Part shown: positions 1 to 8,315 of the stretch, piece by piece | Layout: each line of letters opens with the position of its first letter | Numbering within the stretch: position 1 is the stretch's first letter | Origin: Oscillospiraceae bacterium | GTDB lineage: Bacteria; Bacillota; Clostridia; Oscillospirales; Oscillospiraceae | Assembly (NCBI GenBank): GCA_017624645.1 | Contig: JAGAMQ010000034.1 | Location: 1-11,672 of the forward strand | DNA: 11,672 bases | Reading direction: 5' to 3' | The notes under the pieces: model-generated | Told to the model about the DNA's origin: nothing | Database searches by the model: none | The model's input: the letters and a program-made list of their open reading frames with translations, nothing else | Position numbers and translations under genes: made by a program

Positions 1-205
1 CCTGTATTACCTGCGCAGCTACGGTGTTTTGCTGGTGCTGGCGGTGGTAGGTTCCACTCCTCTGATCCGGAACACGGCAAAACGGCTGGAAAATACCCGG
101 TCTGTGGCGGTTTTGGAGCCGGTGCTGCTATTGGCGGCACTGCTGGTGTGCAGTGCCTATTTGGTGGACGGATCCTTCAATCCGTTCCTGTATTTTCGCT
201 TTTAA
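1..205 (+). CDS. MBOAT family O-acyltransferase (AlgI/DltB-like), C-terminal fragment
   Basis: The window opens inside this gene; reading starts at base 2 and ends at TAA 203-205, leaving 67 C-terminal residues. What is visible is a hydrophobic segment (GVLLVLAVVGSTPLI), a short basic linker, a second hydrophobic segment (VLEPVLLLAALLVCSAYLV), and the ending VDGSFNPFLYFRF. That ending is typical of AlgI-type membrane-bound O-acyltransferases, which move acetyl groups across the membrane for polysaccharide O-acetylation. The catalytic His lies upstream of the window. A DHHW gene starts 12 bp downstream with its Shine-Dalgarno on the stop codon, which is the usual partner order and supports the call. 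Family identity is inferred from the C-terminus and the neighbour. Confidence 0.85.
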   Translation, partial: LYYLRSYGVLLVLAVVGSTPLIRNTAKRLENTRSVAVLEPVLLLAALLVCSAYLVDGSFNPFLYFRF

Positions 206-217
206 GGAGGTGGCGCT

Positions 218-1327
218 ATGAAGAACAATAAAATTCGGTGGATCGGAGCAGGTGCGGTGGCTGCTTTGTGGGCAGCGCTGACACTGTTTGCATGGTTTGG
301 ACCCCACAAGGACTTTTCCGACGCAGAGCGCCGCCCACTGGAGCAGTTTCCGGAGCTGACCGGAGACACTCTGCTTTCCGGTGACTTTATGACAGACTTT
401 GAAAGCTACACCCTGGATCAGTTTCCTTTGCGGGATTCTTTCCGGACTCTGAAGGCACTGTTTCATAATTATGTGATGCAGCAAAAGGACAACAACGGTA
501 TCTATATGGCACAGGGCTATGCTGCGGAAATGGAATACCCCTTGGAGGAAGGCTCTGTGAGCCATGCACTGCAGCAGTTTGGAAAGGTCTACGATAAGTA
601 TCTGAAGGATGCGGGAAGTACGGTGATCTGCGCAGTTGTGCCGGATAAGGGCTACTATCTTGCCCGGGAGAACGGCTATCTGGAGCTGGATTATGAAAAG
701 CTCTTTTCTATGGTGCGGCAGGGGATGCCCTGGGCGACCCATGTGGATCTTACCGGAAAGCTGACGCTGCAGGATTATTACTTTACCGACACCCACTGGC
801 GGCAGGAAAGGCTTCTGCCTGTGGCACAGCTTTTGTCCCAAAGCCTGGGCGTGAAACCTCCCAAGGCGGAGGATTTTACGCAGACAGCCGTGGAGCGCCC
901 CTTTTACGGCGTGTATCACGGACAGGCGGCACTGCCTATGGATGCCGAAACCCTATATCTCATGGAGAATGACACCATCCGGGGCTGTACCGTCACCGGC
1001 TATGACACAATGGGAAGAGAAACGGTGCGGAAGATCTACGATGAGGCAGATCTCCAGGCTAAGGATCTGTACGACATCTACCTTTCCGGTATGGAGGGTC
1101 TTCTGGTCATCGATAATCCGGATGCCGCAACGGACCGGGAACTGGTGATCTTCCGGGATTCCTTCGGAAGCTCTCTGGCACCGCTGCTGCTGTCGGATTA
1201 CAGCAAGGTGACCTTGGTAGACATTCGCTATATCAGTGTGGATGCCCTTTCTCAGTTTGTGGATTTCCACGGACAGGATGTGCTTTTCCTGTACAGTACC
1301 CTTGTGCTGAACAAAAACCTGATCTGA
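218..1327 (+). CDS. DHHW family protein (AlgX/AlgJ-like SGNH acetyltransferase partner)
   Basis: 369 aa. Residues about 8-28 form an uncleaved signal anchor, placing the rest outside the membrane. The family signature is present as D191-T-H193-W194, and R313-D-S315-F supplies the nucleophile motif, so D191, H193 and S315 form the expected AlgJ/AlgX-like catalytic triad. In characterised relatives such a protein takes acetyl groups exported by an MBOAT partner and transfers them to an extracellular polysaccharide. The MBOAT gene ends 12 bp upstream and TAAGGAGGT spans its stop, so the two are very probably co-translated. The ATG at 218 follows AAGGAGGT at a good distance. The acceptor polysaccharide cannot be read from this window. 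Length fits the family and no damage is seen. Confidence 0.9.
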   Translation: MKNNKIRWIGAGAVAALWAALTLFAWFGPHKDFSDAERRPLEQFPELTGDTLLSGDFMTDFESYTLDQFPLRDSFRTLKALFHNYVMQQKDNNGIYMAQGYAAEMEYPLEEGSVSHALQQFGKVYDKYLKDAGSTVICAVVPDKGYYLARENGYLELDYEKLFSMVRQGMPWATHVDLTGKLTLQDYYFTDTHWRQERLLPVAQLLSQSLGVKPPKAEDFTQTAVERPFYGVYHGQAALPMDAETLYLMENDTIRGCTVTGYDTMGRETVRKIYDEADLQAKDLYDIYLSGMEGLLVIDNPDAATDRELVIFRDSFGSSLAPLLLSDYSKVTLVDIRYISVDALSQFVDFHGQDVLFLYSTLVLNKNLI

Positions 1328-1330
1328 AAA

Positions 1331-1376
1331 AACCGGCCTGCCGTTCGGAAGGAACAGCAAGCCGGTTCTTCTTTAT
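1331..1376. terminator. Bidirectional intrinsic terminator between convergent genes
   Basis: Arms AACCGGC (1331-1337) and GCCGGTT (1361-1367) enclose an inner partly paired CTGCCGTTC/GGAACAGCA stem. On the plus strand TCTTCTTTATT follows; on the minus strand TTTTTTCAG follows. It sits 3 bp after the DHHW stop codon and overlaps the last codons of the MATE gene, so it can end transcripts from both sides. Confidence 0.85.
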
Positions 1377-2764
1377 TCTTTGACAGCCAAATTCTGGATC
1401 CATGTGCCCTTGCGGATCATGTATGCGCCAATGAAGCATTTGATGATGTCGCCTGCATTGCACAAAGCGAAAATCAGCAGAATAGGCAGCTGGGTGAAGT
1501 TGCACAGCAGGAAGGCTGCCGGTACGCAGTATGCCCAAATGGCACCGCAGTCAAACAGGAACGTAATGATTGTCTTGCCTCCTGCCCGGAGGGTGAAGAA
1601 CACGGAGAAGATATATGCCTGCAAAGGCATATACAAAGCGGAGATCACGATGAGCCATGTGGCAAGGGTACGGACGGACTCCGTGGTGTTGTACAGCTTG
1701 GGATAGACAAAGGCCAAAGAACCCATTACCAAAGCGAATACGACACCGGAGCAGATGGTCAAGGCCTCCATTTTTTTGTTGGCCTCCCGGACCTCTTTTT
1801 CCGGGCGTCCGGCACCCAGCATCTGCCCTGTAATGATGCCCACGGTGCTGCCCAGGGAGCGAAACACAACGCCTGCAAGATTGTAGATGGTGGTGGAAAT
1901 GCTCAAGGCAGGCACCACCTCCAGACCGCACAGGGAGTAGCACTGATTTTGAAAAGCAAGACCGGTGGACCACAGCAGCTCGTTGAACAGCAGAGGGGAA
2001 CCCTTTATGAGAATGGTCCGCAGCAGATCCTTGGGGATATGTACCGAGCGGTAAAGTCCCTTGACAAAGGGCAGCTCCAGGGAGTGTCTGTGGGTCCAGA
2101 GGACGACGATGGCAAGTTCCGCATAGCGGGAAATCACCGTGGCGATGGCGGCGCCGCTGACGCCCAGCATAGGAAAACCCCAGTTGCCGAAAATCAGCAA
2201 ATAGTTAAAGAAAAGATTGACAAGGGTGGCAATAAGGCTTGCCACCATGGGAACCACGGTATGTCCACATTCCCGGAGGGTGCTGGCATAAGCATTGGTC
2301 AGGGCAAAGGGTAGGAAGCCGATGACCATAATGCGTATATACTGGCTTCCGTACAGAAGGGTATCGGCTGCCAGCTGGGGGTCACCGTCACCTTTGAGAT
2401 AAAGGCCCACCAGAGGCTGGGTGAACAGCAGGAAGACCGACACACCGATGACCGTCAGGATGAGGCAGATGGCAAGCTTGAACCGGAAGGTGTAGCGGAT
2501 GCCCTCGTGATCCTGTGAGCCGTGGTATTGGGTGGTGAAAATGCCTGCACCGGCAGCACCGCCGAAGATACAGAGGTTGAAAATGAACAAAAGATTGTTG
2601 TTGGCGATGGTAACGCCTGCAATCTGCGCCGTGGCAAGCTGTCCTACCATCACGTTGTCCAGCATTGACACGAAATTGGTGATGGCGTTTTGCAGAATGA
2701 TGGGCAAAGCAATGATCAAAACCCGCCGATAGAAGGCTATGTTATCCGGTTGTGATTTCAGCAT
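1373..2764 (-). CDS. MATE family multidrug/toxin efflux transporter
   Basis: 463 aa, the usual length for the family, with about twelve hydrophobic segments in two halves. The N-terminal half starts with IALPIILQNAITNFVSMLDNVMVGQL, the classic first MATE helix, followed by the AQIAGVTIANN region. The second half contains LLFNELLWSTGLAFQNQ and SLGSTVGIITGQMLGAG, equivalent positions of the internal repeat. Such proteins export cationic compounds using a Na+ or H+ gradient; the substrate cannot be told. The ATG at 2764 is preceded by AAGGAGGT (2771-2778). It lies 124 bp downstream of the M20 peptidase gene on the same strand and may be read through from it or from its own weak promoter. NorM and DinF subfamilies cannot be separated here. 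Confidence 0.93.
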   Translation of the reverse strand: MLKSQPDNIAFYRRVLIIALPIILQNAITNFVSMLDNVMVGQLATAQIAGVTIANNNLLFIFNLCIFGGAAGAGIFTTQYHGSQDHEGIRYTFRFKLAICLILTVIGVSVFLLFTQPLVGLYLKGDGDPQLAADTLLYGSQYIRIMVIGFLPFALTNAYASTLRECGHTVVPMVASLIATLVNLFFNYLLIFGNWGFPMLGVSGAAIATVISRYAELAIVVLWTHRHSLELPFVKGLYRSVHIPKDLLRTILIKGSPLLFNELLWSTGLAFQNQCYSLCGLEVVPALSISTTIYNLAGVVFRSLGSTVGIITGQMLGAGRPEKEVREANKKMEALTICSGVVFALVMGSLAFVYPKLYNTTESVRTLATWLIVISALYMPLQAYIFSVFFTLRAGGKTIITFLFDCGAIWAYCVPAAFLLCNFTQLPILLIFALCNAGDIIKCFIGAYMIRKGTWIQNLAVKE

Positions 2765-2888
2765 GGCGCTACCTCCTTTTTGCTACCGCCCATCATACCC
2801 TAAACCTCTTCAAAAAGCTAGTCCCAAAATGAGCAGATTTATTGGGGATTTTTATGTGTCCTGTTGGTTGTTTTCAACGAAAGGGGCA
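2765..2888 (-). promoter_or_regulatory. Intergenic region upstream of the MATE gene with a possible -10 box
   Basis: Read on the minus strand, TATGAT (complement of 2792-2797) lies about 28 nt before the MATE start and could be a -10 element. No good -35 is seen at 16-18 bp from it. No clear intrinsic terminator follows the M20 gene here, so read-through from the upstream operon is equally possible. Confidence 0.3.
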
Positions 2889-4322
2889 TCAGCACTGGCG
2901 GATGAGCCGGATGTAAAACTCCGTGGCACGGGCGATGGATTCCAGCCGGATCTTTTCGTTGTTTCCGTGGATACTCTTCCGTTCCTCGGCGGTCATGTCC
3001 ATGGCACTGAAGCGATATACGTGGCGGGAAAGATCTCGGTAGTGCCGGGAATCAGAGCATTGTACCATGAGATATGGGGAGACAATGCAGCCGGGCCATG
3101 TCCGGGCAACGCTGGAGGCTACCTTCTCCCAGCTTTTGCAGCCGGTTTCGGAGATGGGGCTGGGGGCAAAGCTTTCCAGTACGGTGATCTCCACATTGGG
3201 GTCATTTACGGTTTTTTTCAGGTAGGCTGCGGCGCTTTCCACGGAATCGGCAGGATTCAGCCGCATATTGCTCACAAGGCTTGCCTGGGCGGGCAGGACG
3301 TTTCTGGCGTTGCTGCCGCTGGCTATGGTAAAGGCGGTGGTGGTACGCACCAATGCGTTCAGCTCGCCGCCACTACCCCTGCAGATAAGATCCAGTACCG
3401 GACGGAACAGCCACAGATTGGCAAACACCAGCTTCAGGGCAAAGGTGGAGTGCCGTCCCAGGGTGTCAAACATCTCGGCGGCAGGCTTTGTAATGTGCAT
3501 CCGGAAGGGGTGCTTCAGAACCTTGCGGCAGGCTTCCGCCAAAGTGGGGATAGGGGATTTAACGGGAGGTGCGGAGGCGTGTCCTCCTGCGGAACGGCTG
3601 GTGTAGCACACGTTCATCATGCCCTTTTCCGCAATGCCAATGAGACCGCAGGGGGCCTTTACACCGGGGAACACATTTTCTACCACGGCACCGCCCTCAT
3701 CCACCACCAATGCCGGGTGGATGTCATGCTCCTGAAAATAACGGACGATATTGGCGGCACCGGGGCCGTTGACCTCCTCGCCCCCGGAGAAAGCAAAGTA
3801 AATATCATTTTCCGGTTGGAAGCCTTTGGTGATGAGATGGTTTGCGGCAGACAAAGCACCGTTAAGGGTGACCTTGGTGTCCAGAGTGCCCCGCCCCCAC
3901 AACACACCGTCTTCGATGATGCCGGCAAAGGGGGGCTTGTCCCAGCTTTCTTCGTTGACGGGCACCACATCGTAATGAGCCATGAGCACACTGGGTTCCT
4001 TGTCGGATTTACCGGGCCAGCGCAAAAGCAACGCTCGGTCCGGAAGTTCCCGGAAGGAGCAGACATCAAAGAAGCGGGGGTACAGCTCCGGCAGCAGCCG
4101 GATGAGTTTGCGGAATTCCTCGTCGTCCTCCATTTGGGGGTCGTTGTAGGAAACGGTCTTGCACTGCACCAGTTTTTGCAGGGTATACACCGGAGCTTCC
4201 CGGTCAAACTCCACCGGCTCCGGATCCTGCACCGGCAGAACCTTGGGGGTAAAGGCAAGCGCGCGGAGAATCAAAACCGTTAATAACAGGGCAAAAACGC
4301 CCAAGAGGATGTAACCGATCAT
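2889..4322 (-). CDS. Membrane-anchored M20 family metallopeptidase
   Basis: 477 aa. Residues 3-24 are a single hydrophobic anchor, so the enzyme is membrane-bound, unlike soluble M20 dipeptidases. Di-metal site residues of the family are visible: H116 and D118 in AHYDVVP, bridging D148 in GRGTLDTK, the catalytic pair E182-E183 in SGGEEVNGPGA, D208 in VVDEGG, and the C-terminal metal-binding H452 in SIHGNNE. The sequence resembles the carboxypeptidase S/PM20D1-like branch, which hydrolyses peptides or N-acyl amino acids. Its ATG overlaps the stop codon of the upstream 222-aa membrane protein by 4 bp (ATGA), implying translational coupling. It is the last gene of a three-gene operon with that protein and a DUF5058 protein. 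The substrate is unknown, and orientation of the catalytic domain was not determined. Confidence 0.92.
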   Translation of the reverse strand: MIGYILLGVFALLLTVLILRALAFTPKVLPVQDPEPVEFDREAPVYTLQKLVQCKTVSYNDPQMEDDEEFRKLIRLLPELYPRFFDVCSFRELPDRALLLRWPGKSDKEPSVLMAHYDVVPVNEESWDKPPFAGIIEDGVLWGRGTLDTKVTLNGALSAANHLITKGFQPENDIYFAFSGGEEVNGPGAANIVRYFQEHDIHPALVVDEGGAVVENVFPGVKAPCGLIGIAEKGMMNVCYTSRSAGGHASAPPVKSPIPTLAEACRKVLKHPFRMHITKPAAEMFDTLGRHSTFALKLVFANLWLFRPVLDLICRGSGGELNALVRTTTAFTIASGSNARNVLPAQASLVSNMRLNPADSVESAAAYLKKTVNDPNVEITVLESFAPSPISETGCKSWEKVASSVARTWPGCIVSPYLMVQCSDSRHYRDLSRHVYRFSAMDMTAEERKSIHGNNEKIRLESIARATEFYIRLIRQC

Positions 4323-4987
4323 GCAATCATCCCTTTCTTGTACATCACCCGTGCTCCGCCGATGGTCAGCAGCGCCGATACCGGCACCATGATGCCCACA
4401 GTTCCGGCATCCAGCGCGGGAACGAAAATAAACAGAATGAGCATCAGTACCACAGGTACCACTGCCAGCTTCCAGTTCTTGGAAACAAAGGCAACACCCA
4501 GTCCGCCGAAGAGGGCGGGCAGGATCTGATCAAAGGCAGGCTGGAGCACCGGAGCCTGTAAGATGGGGGTCAGGGGTACGATCAATACAACACCGATAAT
4601 GATGATCACCGTGGTGACGATGCTGGACACGGCAATGGCGATGGTGGAGACGACTTCCCCTTCCTCGGAGTTGGCGCTGACCTGGTTCTGCTCCATGGCG
4701 TTCAGGGCACAGGGCAGCTTCAGGTTGGAGATGTTTCCTGTGACAAAGCTTAAGTAGGAGCCGCCGGCACCCAGCATGGGGACAAAAGTGACGGTTTCAA
4801 TGGCACCCACTGCCCAGTACATGGGGGCGGTGGCAATCAGACCCATCAGAAGACTGCCCCAATCCGGCACAGTGTGGAAAACAAAGCATACTGCCACGGG
4901 GAAAGCAAGGAGCAGTACCATAACGGAAAGATTCCAAATGGTGCCGTCCCGATGGACGGAGTCCATATAAGAAAGTTGCTTTTTCAT
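4319..4987 (-). CDS. Uncharacterised polytopic membrane protein, partner of DUF5058 protein
   Basis: 222 aa, not recognised as a named family. About six hydrophobic segments are visible: roughly residues 20-41, 44-66, 112-140, 155-172, 174-192 and 195-212. Between the second and third lies a conserved-looking non-hydrophobic stretch, GAGGSYLSFVTGNISNLKLP then CALNAMEQ, whose glycines and SNLKLP motif look like a functional loop or re-entrant segment. The gene follows the DUF5058 gene by 12 bp, with its Shine-Dalgarno overlapping that gene's stop (TAAGGAGG). Its own stop overlaps the M20 start. The arrangement suggests a two-subunit membrane complex, possibly a carrier, delivering to or receiving from the M20 peptidase. 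That function is inference from context only. Confidence 0.88.
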   Translation of the reverse strand: MKKQLSYMDSVHRDGTIWNLSVMVLLLAFPVAVCFVFHTVPDWGSLLMGLIATAPMYWAVGAIETVTFVPMLGAGGSYLSFVTGNISNLKLPCALNAMEQNQVSANSEEGEVVSTIAIAVSSIVTTVIIIIGVVLIVPLTPILQAPVLQPAFDQILPALFGGLGVAFVSKNWKLAVVPVVLMLILFIFVPALDAGTVGIMVPVSALLTIGGARVMYKKGMIA

Positions 4988-4999
4988 ATCACTACCTCC

Positions 5000-5803
5000 T
5001 TAACCAAGCCATGCGGTGATGGGAATTGCCGCCGCCATGCCCAGCACAAGGCTGATGGGCAGCGCGTATTCAGAAAGCCACTTGAGCTTGGGTTTGCGCA
5101 TCAAAAGTCCGCAGACCACCATTACGAGGGCGGATACTGCCATGACGCACACCGGCACCAGACCGGAGGTGGGGGAGTAAGTGACGGCTTTTTCCACCTC
5201 TTCACCGTTCTGTATCACCTTTTCTACACCCTGACGGGAGGCCTCGCTCCACAGCCGGGAGACATCGCAGAACACGAAGCCCAGGAAAGCGGAGATCATA
5301 CCGATGAACAGGGAGTTGGAGAAAATGTCTGCCCACTTGGCATCCCGGTTTGCAAGGGACTTCATGCCCTTTTGCAGCTTCTTGCCAATGACGGGTACCA
5401 GCCAAATGCCCAACATGATGCTGATGGTCATAACCAGCAGAACATTTACATACTGCTGGGCGGTGAGGTCCCCGGAACCGAGACTTTGCCCCATAGCCTG
5501 CAGGGCATTGGTGGCGGCGACGGTTTCGTAGCTCATGGAGCCTACCACACTCAAACGCAGCCAAGGCAGGGGTAGGCCCAAGGTTTTGCTCAGGACCATG
5601 ACGGAGATGACGATGGCCACCGCCGGGGCAATGGTAAAAATGCCGGCGGTGAGCATGGTTCTGCGGATCTTCTTCTGATCCATGCCCAGCTCCTTGCTCC
5701 GGCGCAGGGCTTTCAGAAGAAAGAATACCGACTGGGAAAGAACCACTGCCACTAAAATACCTGCCATAACAAACAGCAGGGGATGATTGACGGAAAATTC
5801 CAT
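5000..5803 (-). CDS. DUF5058 family integral membrane protein
   Basis: 267 aa. Recognised by the N-terminal helix followed by a basic KALRRSKELGMDQKKIRR stretch, then GIFTIAPAVAIVI and WLRLSVVGSMSYETVAA, which match my memory of DUF5058 proteins. About six hydrophobic segments are present; the last ends at the C-terminus (ISLVLGMAAAIPITAWLG). The start is ATG at 5803, preceded by GGAGGTG and a consensus promoter. The open frame continues upstream to 5950, but that extension runs through the promoter and part of a terminator hairpin, so it is not used. No function is established for the family to my knowledge. It leads an operon with the 222-aa membrane protein and the M20 peptidase, suggesting uptake or export of a peptide-like substrate. 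Confidence 0.85.
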   Translation of the reverse strand: MEFSVNHPLLFVMAGILVAVVLSQSVFFLLKALRRSKELGMDQKKIRRTMLTAGIFTIAPAVAIVISVMVLSKTLGLPLPWLRLSVVGSMSYETVAATNALQAMGQSLGSGDLTAQQYVNVLLVMTISIMLGIWLVPVIGKKLQKGMKSLANRDAKWADIFSNSLFIGMISAFLGFVFCDVSRLWSEASRQGVEKVIQNGEEVEKAVTYSPTSGLVPVCVMAVSALVMVVCGLLMRKPKLKWLSEYALPISLVLGMAAAIPITAWLG

Positions 5804-5833
5804 AATGGGACACCTCCACTGATATTTTTCTTT

Positions 5834-5862
5834 ATTATAACATAAAAGGAAAAGAAACACAA
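5834..5862 (-). promoter_or_regulatory. Sigma-A promoter of the DUF5058-M20 operon
   Basis: On the minus strand, TTGTGT (complement of 5857-5862) is followed after exactly 17 nt by a perfect TATAAT (complement of 5834-5839), about 30 bp before the ATG at 5803. GGAGGTG lies between. It supports the 5803 start and independent transcription of the operon downstream of the tcdA terminator. Confidence 0.85.
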
Positions 5863-5906
5863 TCGTCGGAAAATACCGGCATAAAGTAGCCCCCTCCATC
5901 AAGAAG

Positions 5907-5940
5907 ATTGCCGGACCGGTGTACCCACCGGTCCGGCAAT
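5907..5940 (-). terminator. Intrinsic terminator after tcdA, very stable hairpin
   Basis: Perfect inverted repeat ATTGCCGGACCGGT (5907-5920) and ACCGGTCCGGCAAT (5927-5940). A further G-C pair closes it into a 15-bp stem with a four-base loop. On the minus strand it lies about 35 bp after the tcdA stop and is followed by TCTTCTT. It separates tcdA from the DUF5058 promoter. On the plus strand the tail is AAAAAG, so it points one way. Confidence 0.85.
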
Positions 5941-5974
5941 AAAAAGCCAAGTTAAAGGAAAGATAAATAGGGAT

Positions 5975-6691
5975 TTATTTGGTAAGATCCCTGATGACCT
6001 CTCCGGCAATGATCAGTCCCGCCACCGAAGGTACAAAGGCAACGCTCCCCGGTAATGCCCGTCTGCCCTCGGGAAGTTCTTCGTCGGTAATTGCTGAGGG
6101 ATCGGAGGGGAGGGGATCTTCCGTGGAGAACAGCACCTTCAGATGCCGGATGCCTCGCTTGGCACATTCCTTGCGCATGATCCGGGCAAGGGGACATACC
6201 GAGGTCTTGGTAATGTCTGCGATCTGGAACCGGGTGGGGTCCAGCTTGTTGCCGGTGCCCATAGAGCTGATGATGGGGACGTTTGCTAACTGTGCCGCCG
6301 TGACCAGTGCCAGCTTGCCGGTGACGGTGTCAATGGCATCCACTACATAGTCGTATTGGGAAAAGTAAAAATCCTTTGCAGTATCCGGCCCGTAAAATTC
6401 CTGCCGAGCCGTGACCCGGATGTTGGGGTCAATGTCCCTGATCCGCTGTTTTGCCGCTTCTGCCTTGGGCATCCCCAGGGTGGAGTGGAGAGCAAAAAGC
6501 TGTCGGTTCAGATTGGTTACGGAGATGGTATCGTGATCCACCAGCTCCAATGCCCCTACGCCGCTGCGGGCAAGGGCTTCTGCCACATAGCCGCCTACAC
6601 CGCCTAACCCAAACACGGCAACGGTGGCGTTTTTCAGTTTTTCCATGGCCTCCGCACCTAAAAGCAGAGCGGTACGGGAATACTGATCCAT
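5975..6691 (-). CDS. tcdA: tRNA threonylcarbamoyladenosine dehydratase (TcdA/CsdL, ThiF/E1-like)
   Basis: 238 aa, slightly shorter than E. coli TcdA but usual for Firmicutes. It has the E1-like adenylation fold: nucleotide-binding GLGGVGG (28-34), D52-H-D54 after the second strand, N60-L-N-R63-Q contacting ATP, K76, and VVDAIDT (117-122) with the conserved Asp. The C-terminal GSVAFVPSVAGLIIAGEVIRDL is characteristic of TcdA rather than ThiF or MoeB. No CxxC zinc pairs of MoeB/ThiF type are seen; the cysteines are C166 and C176. The enzyme uses ATP to cyclise t6A at position 37 of ANN-decoding tRNAs to the hydantoin ct6A, in the cytoplasm. It is transcribed alone, with its own promoter and a strong terminator. 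Confidence 0.9.
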   Translation of the reverse strand: MDQYSRTALLLGAEAMEKLKNATVAVFGLGGVGGYVAEALARSGVGALELVDHDTISVTNLNRQLFALHSTLGMPKAEAAKQRIRDIDPNIRVTARQEFYGPDTAKDFYFSQYDYVVDAIDTVTGKLALVTAAQLANVPIISSMGTGNKLDPTRFQIADITKTSVCPLARIMRKECAKRGIRHLKVLFSTEDPLPSDPSAITDEELPEGRRALPGSVAFVPSVAGLIIAGEVIRDLTK

Positions 6692-6705
6692 AACAAATAC
6701 CCCTT

Positions 6706-6753
6706 ATTATATATAGTGTCTTCATCCTAGCATGCCCGGGAGCGATCTGTCAA
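6706..6753 (-). promoter_or_regulatory. Candidate promoter region of tcdA
   Basis: Minus strand. A perfect TTGACA (complement of 6748-6753) is followed after 18 nt by TAGGAT (complement of 6724-6729). Closer to the gene lies a perfect TATAAT (complement of 6706-6711) without a good -35. Either could serve; the TTGACA pair leaves a better leader length. AAGGGG precedes the ATG at 6691. Confidence 0.55.
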
Positions 6754-6776
6754 TGAAGAATTTATGGGAAAAGTCC

Positions 6777-6805
6777 TTGCTATTTTTGAGGTTTTCTTAT
6801 AGAAT
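6777..6805 (+). promoter_or_regulatory. Candidate promoter of the UPF0371 gene
   Basis: TTGCTA (6777-6782), 17-nt spacer, TAGAAT (6800-6805). An alternative pair is TTGAGG (6786-6791) with TATGAT (6812-6817), but the 20-nt spacer is long. Both lie just before the ribosome binding site AGAGGTAAGG and the ATG at 6840. The second would put the in-frame ATG at 6813 inside the -10 box. Confidence 0.45.
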
Positions 6806-6839
6806 ATAGGGTATGATAAAAACAAAAGAGGTAAGGACC

Positions 6840-8306
6840 ATGGGAAAAATCGCCTTTGACAATGAATTGTATATCAACAGTCAGTCTGCCCATATCCGCA
6901 GCCGGATCGAGCAATTCGGCGGCAAGCTGTATCTGGAGTTTGGTGGCAAGCTGTATGACGATAACCATGCGTCCCGGGTGCTTCCCGGCTTCCGTCCCGA
7001 CAGCAAGCTGCGGATGCTGCTGCAGCTGAAGGATAAGGTGGAGATGGTTATTGCCATCAATACCGACGACATTGAAAAGAACAAGGTCCGGGGCGATCTG
7101 GGCATTACCTATGACCGGGATGTGATCCGGCTCATCGATATCTTCCGGGATTTCGGTCTGTATGTCAGCTCTGTGGTGCTGACCCGTTACAATGACCAGC
7201 CTTTGGCACGGGCGTTCCAGTCCCGGCTGGAATCCATGGGACTGAAGGTTTACCACCATTATGCCATCCCCGGCTATCCTTCCAACATTCCCTATATCGT
7301 CAGCGAGCAGGGCTACGGCAGAAACGAGTTTATTGAAACCTCCCGGGAACTGGTGGTGGTCACCGCGCCCGGCCCCGGCAGCGGTAAGCTTGCCACCTGC
7401 ATGAGTCAGCTGTACCATGAGCACAAGCGGGGGATCAAGGCAGGATATGCCAAGTTTGAGACATTCCCTGTTTGGAATCTGCCTCTGAATCATCCTGTGA
7501 ACCTTGCCTACGAGGCTGCCACCGCTGATCTCAGCGACGTGAACATGATCGACCCCTTCCATTTGGAGGCTTACGGTCAGACCACTGTAAACTATAACCG
7601 GGATGTGGAAGCGTTTCCTGTCCTTGTGACCATGTTTGAGCGGATTCTGGGACAGTGCCCTTACAAATCTCCCACAGATATGGGCGTGAATATGGTGGGA
7701 AATTGCGTGGTGAACGACGAAGCTGCCCGGGAAGCCTCCTGCCAGGAGATCCTGCGCCGTTACTATACTGCGCTGTGTGACCAGAAGCAGGGCAAGGCCA
7801 GCGATGCCCAGGTGCTGAAGCTGGAGCTTCTTATGAAGAAGGCAGGGATCTGTGCTGACGAGAGAAAGGTGGTAGGACCTGCCCTCGCCAGAGCAGAACA
7901 GACCGGACTGCCTGCAGCAGCCATGGAGCTGCCTGACGGACGCATCATTACCGGAAAGACCTCCAATCTGCTGGGCGCGTCCTCTGCGCTGTTGCTCAAC
8001 GCTCTGAAGGCTTTGGCGGGCATTGATGACGAGCTGCATCTGATCTCTCCCAAGGTCATTGACCCCATCCAGCATCTGAAGGTGGATCATCTGGGCAACC
8101 GGAATCCCCGGCTTCATACCGATGAGGTACTCATCGCCCTGTCCATCAGCGCCGCTACAGATCCCACAGCGGAAAAAGCCATGGAGCAGCTGGGCAATCT
8201 CCGGGGCTGCGAGGTTCACTCTTCCGTGATCCTGTCTGCGGTGGACGAAAAGGTGTTCAAACGCCTGGGCGTCAACCTCACCTGCCACCCCCAATTCAAG
8301 GCATAA
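6840..8306 (+). CDS. UPF0371/DUF1846 family protein, function unknown
   Basis: 488 aa from ATG 6840. The N-terminus [20 protein letters not shown] and the whole layout match UPF0371 (DUF1846), a conserved bacterial family whose biochemical role I do not know. A glycine-rich APGPGSGK (residues 176-183) at the end of a hydrophobic strand ([14 protein letters not shown]) resembles a phosphate-binding loop, and suggests nucleotide or phosphosugar binding; this is inference. The C-terminal part ([36 protein letters not shown]) forms a second domain of unknown role. The frame opens nine codons earlier at ATG 6813, but 6840 has the better Shine-Dalgarno and the family N-terminus. It is transcribed alone; a REP palindrome begins 10 bp after the stop. 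Confidence 0.9.
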   Translation: MGKIAFDNELYINSQSAHIRSRIEQFGGKLYLEFGGKLYDDNHASRVLPGFRPDSKLRMLLQLKDKVEMVIAINTDDIEKNKVRGDLGITYDRDVIRLIDIFRDFGLYVSSVVLTRYNDQPLARAFQSRLESMGLKVYHHYAIPGYPSNIPYIVSEQGYGRNEFIETSRELVVVTAPGPGSGKLATCMSQLYHEHKRGIKAGYAKFETFPVWNLPLNHPVNLAYEAATADLSDVNMIDPFHLEAYGQTTVNYNRDVEAFPVLVTMFERILGQCPYKSPTDMGVNMVGNCVVNDEAAREASCQEILRRYYTALCDQKQGKASDAQVLKLELLMKKAGICADERKVVGPALARAEQTGLPAAAMELPDGRIITGKTSNLLGASSALLLNALKALAGIDDELHLISPKVIDPIQHLKVDHLGNRNPRLHTDEVLIALSISAATDPTAEKAMEQLGNLRGCEVHSSVILSAVDEKVFKRLGVNLTCHPQFKA

Positions 8307-8315
8307 ATATATTCC

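Noticed and set aside
2739..4283. Long plus-strand open frame (514 codons) opposite the M20 gene
   Set aside because: It is antisense to a protein with all M20 metal-site motifs, has low-complexity shadow composition (runs of G, H, Q), and no ribosome binding site or domain.
5804..5950. N-terminal extension of the DUF5058 protein
   Set aside because: The extension crosses the consensus promoter (5834-5862) and a terminator hairpin; ATG 5803 has GGAGGTG and the family N-terminus.
6780..8294. Long minus-strand open frame (504 codons) opposite the UPF0371 gene
   Set aside because: Shadow of a recognised family on the plus strand; the composition (many H, Q, I, L) is what a reversed GC-rich gene gives.
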